Source of the DNA: Neodiprion pinetum
Taxonomy: Eukaryota > Arthropoda > Insecta > Hymenoptera > Diprionidae
Reading direction: 5' to 3'
NCBI RefSeq assembly: GCF_021155775.2
Contig: NC_060238.1
Coordinates: 1,474,001-1,538,000 of the forward strand
Length of the DNA: 64,000 bases
Position 1 is the first letter of the stretch; every line of letters begins with the position of its first letter. The notes under the pieces were generated by a model, which made no database searches, was not told the DNA's origin, and was given only the letters and a program-made list of their open reading frames with translations. Made by a program: the position numbers and the translations under genes. Positions 36,538 to 46,432 of this stretch are shown here, in pieces.

Positions 36538-39081
36538 CGACTCTCACTTGCGGGGCGGTCTCGCTATCAAATTGATATGCTGGCTGCACGTAAGCCAATA
36601 TCAATAAGTTCGGATTAGAATCGTGGTCCATGGAACCAAACTGCTTCTTCCATCTTCGATCGCATACACAAGTCATAGCTTTGGTACATATACCTGAGTA
36701 GAAATAGGGCTTGTAAATAAATTTGTACGTCAGCTTGGATGGTCTAAGATAATACCTATTTTTAGGAGTTTTATTATTTTATTTATTTATTTATTTAATT
36801 ATTCATTAAAATACTTGGATCAATTTGAATTTAACGATTTTATTACTTATAGTTTCATTGTGGACTTTATTATGGATTTGTTTCATCGATTGGATGCGCA
36901 ATTTTTCCATTTTCGTGCATACGTATTGTTGTTAAATTGTGTTTTTCAATGTTTGCGTAACGTTGATCACCGTAATTGTATAATTTTTATCACACCGGAA
37001 CGATATGTATTGTAAATGTTTGAAATGCAAATGGATACGCGGGACAAAAATTTATTATATACGTGTTTTACGAACAGGAAAAGAGTCAAACGGCGAGAGT
37101 CGGAAGGAGGGTCACGCGAATGGATAACTTATAACTCTCTCTTTTCCTCCCCTAATTTACAAACCGTTTCACGTAACGAGAAAAACTAATTAATCAACCT
37201 CTCGAGCCACTGCAGAGCGAACCTATTTTGTTCTCTTTCTTCCGTTCAGTTTCTGTACAAATATTTGTATCTGCGATGAAAAAATAATTCAAAACTACCT
37301 GAGAAATATCGGGTGTGATATTAAATTAATTATACATTCAAAAGTGATTTAAAATATTGCAGGTAGTATTTTACAAAATTTTTTAATCTATTCTTCGTTG
37401 CGTTTTTTTTTTTTTTGTTTTTTCCCCTAAAATTTCACAAACTGTTCAACGAGAAATGACTTCGAAAACTTGTTATCGATGAAATCTCAATTGATTTGAT
37501 ATTTTATAAATCAAATCTGTACAATTAGGGGGTGGGAATAAATTTTCACATACATATAATCGAGAGAAAATGTAAAAACTTATATGTACCTACAATTTTT
37601 ATTCGCAAAAGTTAATCGTCTTTGAATTGAAAATAAAAATTAACAGGAAGATAAACCCGCATAATGGTATTGAAATTAATGACATATAGTGGTTGTATGA
37701 ATAAAATACCGAAATTGACTTGGCGAATTGAAAAAAAAAAAAAAAAAATTACGCCACGTTGCCGATGTGATAAATAATTTAGAAAAGCTTGCGAATTCGC
37801 TCACCACTTATTAAACATCGAATAAATAGGAAAACCTCGTTTCACTCACTCACGCGTTTATTTGTTAACAATCAGGTACGCAGACCCGTTTCATTACACA
37901 GCTAGCAGTAGGTGATAAATTTTCCTTGGCGGGTTGGGGTTTCCTCTTTTTTTTTTTTTTTTTCAATATCTCTCATTCCCCCGAAGGGCGCAATATTTAA
38001 AATTACCAATTTAGTGATAATAAATGGTTCGGCGCTGCGCTGCAAGCGTCAAGAGGGAAGGAATTAATAGTAGGTACCTACCAGCCTCTCTCTTTCTTTC
38101 TCTTTCTCTTTTTATCTCTCTAAGGTACACATACAGTGGTCGTGAAATTCGGCTTATATAACCCAGAGAGAGAGAGAAGAGGAAAAAATTCCGTCTACGT
38201 CACTGGCTCGTGGCTAATTTCAAATTTTTAACATCCCAAACCACTCTTGGCTTGCTCGATCTACGAGAAAGAATTATATTCTTCATCCACCTAACGTTAC
38301 CTGCTCGCCAAACACGAGAAAAATTTCCGAACGATCTGTCCGTTTATTTTGCGTGTGGAAGAAAAAGCGAAAGAAGATAATAATAATAATAATAATTGTA
38401 ACGATAACGTTGTTCTCGTCCAGTCAAGAGTATTATTGATAATAATAATCACAACCAGTGCCGCCGTTTGTGTCTAATAATCCGATACGACCAAATGAGC
38501 ACAATCAGAAAAAAACATATTTAGCAATTTATTTTCCCTTATCTCAATTTCGTTGTTCCGCTAATTTCGGAGATAATTAATATTTGCTGAGTAGACACAA
38601 ATGTGTATATATATATATTTTTTCTTATTCCTCAAATCTTTCCTCAAAGATTTCGAAAATATTTCGGTCATAATACATCTCTGTAGAAGAAGAATACTTC
38701 CGCGAATTTAACGGGGTTGATACGTTGGCACTCCGCTTGGATATATTTGGCAAAATCTTTGCTGTTGCAGCAAAAATTTTTTCTGTGACTACATAAACAC
38801 TGATATTTGCTAGTTCAGCTAATTACTTTTGTTCGTGTAAACGTAAATGCGAACGCGAACTTGAAATCGTTTTTTCTTCTTATCTTTTTAATACCTATGA
38901 GCGTTAATAAAGAAATCGACAGTAGGTTATTTAATTAGCAACAAACTAGAACTAATTTACTTTACTTGATTTTTGTAATTCTGCTCATTCGTTTGCGTCA
39001 GCTTAATACAAATAGAATTTGATTAACGTTCGTATTAGAAAAAAATACGTGCAATCCGGTCGTCTTAGTTCGTCCTTTAAT

Positions 39082-39165
39082 TTTTTTTTTTGCGAAAGAT
39101 CTATAATCGCTTTATTCAACCGACGACCAGCAATACAGATCGCCGAGCTATCTTGAAAAATTTGT
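39082..39165 (+). repeat. Dispersed repeat Y, copy 1
   Basis: GATCTATAATCGCTTTATTC then CCGACGACCAGCAATACAGA and TCGCC, shared with the 42.65-kb copy. Confidence 0.5.
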
Positions 39166-40597
39166 TAAAAACTTTCGTACCCCATGATCGATGTAACGAA
39201 AATCCTCAATTGATATAAAACAGAGCTTCTCGCATTTTCAGGAAAAAAAACGACGTTCTCGATCCGTGTGAAAAATCTTTCTTTAACGTTCCACTATCCT
39301 ACCTCTTCGCGGGTTTTATTTCCGTAGGGAATACCGCCATCGTCGTTTCGTCGACACAGTGAACGACGAGAAAAAGTATGAGAAGAATTAAGAGCGCCGA
39401 TGAAGAAAGGAAGAAAGAAGAGGGTGGTAAGTCGGCATTGTTGCACCACCGGACAGACACACGACCACCCTCACGTTCGCGTTACATAAGATCGCGAAAT
39501 GTGCGGCAGCGGTGGGCAAAGTGAGCCAGGCAATTAGCGGTGTCCAACTTTTGACGGCGGAGATGGTACTGGTGGTTCCCAGCTTCTACGTCCCTGCAGC
39601 GTTTTACACACACACACACACACACGTCATGCCGTGGCCATTGCGGAGAGAAACACGGACCATGCAGGTAGGTACGGGCATGCGAACACTCGCCGACTCC
39701 TAACAATGAGTAACTGGGTATCCCGCAGCACCAGCAACGGAACACGGCAGAAATGCGTGCGAGCATGAACAACCCTCGCGCCCGTTCTTCCTCTTCCCTC
39801 TTCCACCGACACATAAATTAATACTCGCCACGGACTTGCAACAAAGGGTTAATTTAACGGGGGAAAATCGCACCGATGCTGCTGATGCAGCTGATGCTGC
39901 TAACGCTGCTTCACGCTTGCACGAACGTTGGAAGCATGGAAGAAGGGGACACGATGGCTCTGATAGCTGGCTGAAAGTACTTCCGCGATATTACGTAGGT
40001 GTGCTTCGTGCGATTCCTGTATCTTCATCCTTTTTCACTCGTTGTTACCACCGCACACGCACACAGATGCATACACACATCCTGAAGTAGGAATTACCGG
40101 GATACGGAGACTGCCGCGCTTCTCTCTCTCTCTTTCTCTTCACTCCATTCTCATCGTCAGACTCAATTTCCCTCTTGTTGTTATCGCTGGTAGTGCACCG
40201 TGCACGCGTACGAACACCGCAAATTAGAAACACGAAAACTCACCACTTCCCCCGATGTTGGTATTACACCTTATATACCCGGTAGACGGTTTTCTCTCGT
40301 AAGACAGTCACCGGGTTAACGAAACACACATTTTGCAATGGGAAGGGTAACTACGATGATTGGTTTCTCGCTCTTTGGTATGATTCCATTAGACACTCTT
40401 GTTTCACAACTTTGCGGTAGTGTATACCAAGATTTATCGCTTCAGCGCGGTTAAAGACCATTTTATAGTCCATCGCGACGTGCTGCTTGACATAAGCAGT
40501 CGAAGAGTAAGAGACGAAGGTACCGACATAGCTCGTCGGTGGATTACCTCCTTACCTGACCTTCCGCCGCTCTTTCGCCTTCCTTTTTTCATCCCCA

Positions 40598-41131
40598 CTA
40601 GTTTCTTTTCAAATCCCGAGCCCATCCTGCAACATCTTTTATATCCAAACACCTCGCTTGGTGGGTACGACACACGTATACGTGTACCGTGTAGGTACCG
40701 TCGTGTATTTTTAGGGTGGCAAGGATTCTGACCAATTTCGCGAACCGGAAATAACTTTCGCCGGGTAGGCGAACCACCTTCCACCACCTTGTACTACCCA
40801 CGCATCGGGAGGCGTAAGAGAGGGTCGGTTTCCGGGGGTTCACAAAGCCGGCGGGATGAAGAAGCATTATTATCGCTGTAGTCGAGTATGGCAAGGTGCG
40901 TGTACCAGTTTCACCGCTGTTATACGCGATACTATACAGAGGAAAGTTATCGCGATGAGAATTCGGAGGATTTTCGTCCATTGAATTACGCCTCGTAACG
41001 GTTCTCGTCACGCCATCTCCGTTGATCCAAACAACTGGTTTCCCCCTCACGTTTTCCCGCAAGAGCTGTGTCTCTGGACACTGGGCGTGGTGCTGTTCAC
41101 CACGTAGTTCTACCCCCGTAGAGGAATTCAT
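40598..41131 (-). other. Unexplained 177-codon ORF
   Basis: Starts with ATG AAT TCC and stays open to TAG. It encodes VELRGEQHHAQCPETQLLRE, PVVWINGDGVTRTVTRRNS and VVRLPGESYFRFAKLVRI. There are no splice partners, no domain, and ordinary base composition. An ORF of this length can occur by chance in 64 kb. Confidence 0.15.
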
Positions 41132-41307
41132 CCCTTGTCGACTACGCGACTGGACGGTGACGATGATGCAAATTTGGAGAACGATTTACCCTTTGATCGT
41201 GTCGAATCCGCGTCCGATTTCAATTTGCAGTTATACCCAACTACGTGGTACTGATTTAATCGTTCCGATGATCAACAGATGAGCAAATTACGTTCTACTC
41301 AGTCACG

Positions 41308-41325
41308 ACGACGACGACGACGATA

Positions 41326-41357
<32 letters not shown>
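41308..41357 (+). repeat. (GAC)n(GAT)n compound microsatellite
   Basis: Short ACG/GAC run followed by about 11 GAT units. Confidence 0.85.
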
Positions 41358-41799
41358 CGTTCGTTATAGATATTCAAGATTGCGGTTCAACGATCACAAA
41401 CGCGGTGCAGCAGAAGCTGTGCGTGCATTTATGTTCGATGATCAGGTTGTCGGTTTGGAATGTGAAAGAGCAGAAGTGTGACTCATGAATATAACCTGCA
41501 CCAGACTACTTCGTGTTGATAATGGTTAATCGGGGAAACGTGAAACAGGCATGAAACGCTTTGGAAAATGTCTTTTAAAAATGTATGAGACTTGTGGTCG
41601 GATCAAAAAATATGTCGAATCAAATACGTATAAAAGGCTACTGAAATAAAAAAATTCGTTACAACGTAGTAATAACTTACAGGATATTCGCTAGAAAAAT
41701 TACAGAGAAGCGAGAAGAGGCTACGGATAAATGGACGAATGAAAAAAAAAAAAAAAACCGGACAAACTTGTTAGTTTTTTTGATTATCTTTCATGCGAT

Positions 41800-42150
41800 G
41801 TAACTACAAATTAACCATTCTCGGACTTTTTCCTCTACTTGTGCTGCGATATCTTGCTTCTCTTCAAATTTCACGATTCTGGGTCAACGGGTATTACCCT
41901 GTACGTTTTGATGACTGAGTTTGAGAGTATAAAAATATGTGACATAAATGGTCGTATCTTTTTATAGCGTTGACTTGAAAGCTTGAATTTTTTACACTCT
42001 CGAGGCACCGTAGAAATTGGTATTTGATTATTAATTTCAACTAGATACCGCTACGCGTTCCTGAGAAACGTGGGCTTGACAGACAGACAACGAAGTGATC
42101 TTGCATAAGGGTTCCGTTTTTTCCTTCCGAGGTACGGAACCCTAAAAATT
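41800..42150 (+). mobile_element. Transposon-type tail with AGGGTTCCG hairpin
   Basis: The sequence ends with a GACAGACAGACAAC stretch and AGGGTTCCGTTTTTTCC, then a complementary GAGGTACGGAACCCTAAAA, forming a stem. Upstream are ATTACCCTGTACG and TACCGCTACGCGTTCCTGAG. I recall this kind of tail as dispersed in many insect genomes at the end of a non-autonomous element. The family name is not certain. Confidence 0.55.
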
Positions 42151-42190
42151 GTGGAGGAATGTCTATGAAAATACGCGGCTCGAGGGCGCG

Positions 42191-42417
42191 CTAAGCTTTG
42201 GCTTTGGGCATGGCTGTTGCCGTGTGGCGAACAGCAGCCGAGTTGGTGATGGTGCTCTGCATAGAGGCCAAAACGCTGGCGAACGAAGCAACGGAGACGA
42301 CGTGACCGCGCACAGAGGGCTGGTCGATCAATATCACGGCTTGGAACTCGAGCGCTCCGCGAACCAGCTGAGCGATTCCGCGACGAGAAACGGAGTGCAC
42401 AAATTTTCGCAACGTAT
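42191..42417 (-). other. GC-rich ORF resembling a terminal exon
   Basis: On the minus strand, acceptor-like TTATTTTACAG is followed by 75 codons in phase 1 to a TAG. It is GC-rich in an AT-rich neighbourhood, with coding-like third positions. It encodes SRRGIAQLVRGALEFQAV, LIDQPSVRGHVVSVASF and AAVRHTATAMPKAKA. No partner exon in phase 1 was found. Only 40 bp past the stop is a transposon-like tail, so it may be a transposon-borne or retro-inserted fragment. Confidence 0.3.
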
Positions 42418-42636
42418 CTGTAAAATAATTACGCTGCACGCGAGAAACGAGAACGAATAATATTGGCAATATGCAAAAGAGCTCCGAAATAATTTTATTG
42501 AAATTGGGTTTCGGTGAAATCGTCTGGATTTTTGACTTGCCGCAGATCCTGGCGTTCTGAAAAAAAACTTTCCATGGGTACGACTTGTTTAATCTATCAT
42601 CAAATCTTGAACATTTGTTATCACTTCGTTTTGCGT

Positions 42637-42710
42637 TATTATTTCGCGAATGATCTATAATCGTTCCGTTTTACCGACGGCCAGCGATACAGATCGCCAA
42701 CCTGTCGATC
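42637..42710 (+). repeat. Dispersed repeat Y, copy 2
   Basis: GATCTATAATCGTTCCGTTT then CCGACGGCCAGCGATACAGA and TCGCC, in direct orientation to the 39.1-kb copy. Confidence 0.5.
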
Positions 42711-43528
42711 GGACCGGATTTGTTTGATCTATCCTTCGATATTGAACATTCGTTGTTAGAGGTATACAAGAGGCAAGATTCAAATTCGTCACGGATGGAA
42801 AAAACTAATCGGACGATCGAATAACGGAAAATTTCGTCCCGACCGGGGATGAAAAAAGCAATAAACTTGTCGTCGCGATTGCAGGACATCTCGTTCTTAT
42901 CTCTCTGCAGTTTGTTCTGGTATTCTGCTACCGTTGTTGCTTGGTAGTGGAGTTATATACAGGTGGCTCGAAGAAGAGAGGACGAAATTTTCGGAGAGCG
43001 ATGACATCGGTATTCCTCGCTTGGTGTACCAATTTCTTTACCCATCCCCATAAAAGCTGAGGGAACGAAACAACCCCTGCCAACGCTCACGGATCCGACC
43101 GCCATGTTTATACTACTTGATGACACACTTCACCCTCTGCGCGAGTGACGGGTTCCTCAAACAGACCCCGGCTTGTTTTTTTATTTTTTCTTTTTTTTAT
43201 TTTTCTTCTTCTTCTAATTTCTTGCGTTTAAAGTTACTGCGAAAAGAAGGTATATCTAATATCATACCCAAAGAATCGAAGCGATTTTAGTATGTATAAG
43301 GAGAGTCGAAATTAGAAGCAATAGTAGAAATGATCTCATAAATCGAGGAAATTGGTCCAATAATATGTGACCATCGACTTTTTCAAGTTTCCTTCGAACC
43401 AATTTCTTCTACACACTGCGGTAAAAAAAAATTCAAAAAATTCCCATGGATCGTGTAAGTTGAGAAAAACGTTTTTAGTCGATGGTTCAAAGCAACGAAT
43501 TTTCTTCTATAGTCATTTTTTTATTAAT

Positions 43529-43723
43529 AGGCTCAAGTTAATAACGTTAATGTAACGAAACATCAGGGAAAAAATCATCGTTGCACAATTTTGGAGTGAC
43601 TTTTAAAAAATTAAAGTACATTTTGTTTCTCATGGTTTAATAAATTTCAGACATTCCTAAAGGTGTAAAGTGACGATTTTTCCTAAACCTGCATCGTTGC
43701 ATCAACGTTACCAATTTCAGCCT
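43529..43723. mobile_element. TIR element, family A copy 2
   Basis: About 195 bp with terminal inverted repeats AGGCTCAAGTTAATAACGTT and (reverse complement of the right end) AGGCTGAAATTGGTAACGTT. Non-coding interior. The interior matches the copy at 56.77-57.13 kb in inverted orientation. Confidence 0.65.
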
Positions 43724-45872
43724 CATGTTTAAAAAAATCTTTTCTCTCCTTTCTAGAAGCTGCTTATGACGCAAAGTAATAACAGAAAGAAGATATAAGA
43801 ATTGAATTAAAAACAAACTTTAAAACGCCGCAATTATCGTGCGGCATTATTTCATTCATTTATTTATTTACTTTTCGTAACATTAAATACATCCTCCTTG
43901 TTTTTCCTTTTTTTTTTTATTATTTTTTTTCATTCCGGTCCGTAATAATATCAGAGCAGGTCTCCCCCTCTGCTTATTCGTTCAGGGTGAAAACAAAGTG
44001 GAGAAGAAACACTTCTGGCTTGATCCGAAGACGCGATATTTTTCGAGCTTCACTCTATTCTCATGCCGAACACGTATCTCGATTAGTGAAACTCGACCCG
44101 GTCTCCTCTCACCCCTGCACCTTTTTGCAGAGGGAGAGAAACCGAGGCTAAAATCTTCGAATACAGCACAAAAACTCAAATCCGCCAAACACAGAATTAT
44201 TAAAGAAGAAGATCATAAAAAAAAAACAAAAAAATACGAAGTGAAAGACGTGCGGAACAAAAAATAATAATATAATTCTACCTACACTTTGATCCAATGA
44301 ATATAAATAATTGGAAATGTTGTTCGAATCTCGGAAAGAAATATTTTCCTCGCGTGCAAAAAAACTTGGAAACGTCTCGATGGGATGTCAATTTTTCCTC
44401 ACAATTTTTACACCCCTGTATAAACGTGATTGCAGGGAATTTCGAATTACCTAAAAATTTCGCCGAAGCAGGCTGTACTTGATGTACCTACTATTGGGCA
44501 TACGTATCATTAAATTTCTTCGTATAAAATTCGTTTTCACTGTAACTCGTAACTTTCTTACTATACCTTACAAAAAAAAAAAAAATATACAAGAAAATCT
44601 TTTATTCCATTTGATTCCCCCCTCTCCATACTTTTTCTTCTCTCCATCCCGGTCTTTCACTTTCTCTTTCTCGCGTGCAGCCGGAATACATAATATAATT
44701 TTTTATACACCCACCCTGCGGGTGCCGCTTTTAAGGTCGGTCTTAAGAAGCGAACGACGACGACGACGACGAAGAAGAAAACGAAGAAGAGGACACGGGG
44801 AGGAGGGAGAAGGCAGAGAAGGAAGGGAAAAAAGCAGGAGTAGCGAACGACGGTGCTTCGCATTTAGCGAGAAACGGGGTTCGCAGGCCTTCCTAAATTT
44901 AGAGCGGAAGGCGGGGAGGGTTGCATGTATATACATATACATATATATATATACAGCACAGCAAGTCTACCAATTCTAGACGTCGTATCCGGCCCCAGCC
45001 CTTCAGACCTTCTAACAATTTTTCGACCTGAAAGTCCTCGTCGAAAAACAGCATCCCAAATTTTTACAGATTTTTTCACCTTTCATTTTCGAAGTTATTG
45101 TATTGTATGGGTAATTCCATACAGTTTTATATTCTTATTTTGCTTCTTTGTTTCTTTCAACATTCTTTTTGAAAAGTTGATAATATTTTTACACAATACG
45201 CGTAATTTTCGAATTAACGTGTATTCGATAATTATTCTTATTCCTACTTTTTCCATTATCACTCTCTTTTCGTCCGACCTCTTTTTCCACTTCTCTCATT
45301 CTACTGTGAGTTTCAAAACTAGCTGCTGCCAATGGCAACGCTAAAAACTCCCTAAGGAGACAGTGGCAGAGCTACTCGCCAAACAAACTCAACAGCGCGA
45401 AAGAGATGAGAAAAAAAAAAGCAAATCGACAGCATTCGTTCCTAATTTAAAAATCTAATCTAGACGCGTCGGTTCGGTAAGTTATTTCCACCTCGAAAAT
45501 TATCGAAAAAAAAAAAAAAAAAAACTTGCTACGAGAAATAAAACAGCTTCGAGATTCGTTTCTTCGGAGGTCAATATATTTAATGTCCGTGAACTTGTAA
45601 ACTTCTTCATTACACAACGACGTCGCAGGAGATACGGACAAGGGGCGCGATTCGCGATATTGATAAGTTGGTAACGTTGACGCGGAGGAGCATAAATAAA
45701 AAACAAAATAAATAAATAAATAAATAAATTGGAAAAAGAAGTCACTGCCTTGTAGTTTGAAAAAGAGTTGGGTTCTCAAAATATTGGCACGATTAGCACT
45801 TTCTTACTTGCGATTTGACAAATTTCGGCAAACGACGAAGTGGCGATTTAAAGAAAGAAACGAAGGCGAATT

Positions 45873-45878
45873 TTTATT
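45873..45878 (-). terminator. AATAAA polyadenylation signal
   Basis: Canonical hexamer on the minus strand, 37 nt downstream of the TAG of the uncharacterised gene. It supports that exon being terminal. Confidence 0.55.
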
Positions 45879-45914
45879 TCCAAGACACGCGTCTTTTACG
45901 CCAACGTTGGCCGT

Positions 45915-46432
45915 CTACCCGGTGTTCACGAGGGACTTTGACAGTTGGTCGAAGTGTCTCGGCCTGCAGAGGCACCAGGCGTCCCTCAGGGCGTCGCCGG
46001 GGTTCTGGGACAGCCTGACGCAGCCCGGAACTAGGGGCGAGACGACGGTGTACCCGGGGAACCAGCCGGGCCTGACGGACCCGTTGAGACGGACGCGGTT
46101 TCGGTAGACGGGGGGTTCGGGCCGGATCACATACTCGAGGATGCCGTCGTCCTGGATCTCCCGAAGGCTGCTGTGAGCGAGCGGGGCCCCGAGGAAACCG
46201 GAAACGTCGGCGACGGCGGGACTCCGTCCGGCAAAGTCGTCCCGGAGCCGCTCCGAGAACTCGTCGAAGGTGTCAGAGTCGTGGAAGACGCTTGGACTCG
46301 GCGCCGCCGCTCCTCGCGTCTTCTCGACCATCCTTTCGGGGTTCGGCATGTCGAGGGAAGCCGGCTTCTGACCTTCGACCGTCAGCGGTACCACCATCTC
46401 ATTCATCGGTTCCGGTCCCGCGCTCGCTAGAG
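45915..46432 (-). CDS. Uncharacterised gene, exon 6 (terminal)
   Basis: Acceptor TTTTATCAG, phase 1 in, 170 codons plus GGG and TAG. It is GC-rich and clearly coding in this frame, with NEMVVPLTVEGQKPASL, HDSDTFDEFSERLRDDF, GILEYVIRPEPPVYRN and GWFPGYTVVSPLVPG. A GTAGAC donor overlaps the stop codon and would fit the iRhom exon at 31088 in phase. I prefer the stop because AATAAA follows closely. Confidence 0.7.

Larger units (their letters stand above)
31121..45872. other. Gene-free region with TE relics
   Basis: About 14.8 kb without a confident exon. It holds a possible LINE piece (32.1-32.7 kb), one copy of dispersed repeat X (34.8-35.0 kb), a TIR element (35.57-35.78 kb), two copies of repeat Y (39.1 and 42.65 kb), a transposon-type tail (41.8-42.15 kb), a TIR element (43.5-43.7 kb) and simple repeats. 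If the 59-kb exon belongs to iRhom, this is iRhom intron 1. Confidence 0.6.

Noticed and set aside
42330..42400. tRNA-like A box (GCTCAGCTGG) inside the 42.2-kb ORF
   Set aside because: No B box at the right distance and no cloverleaf.
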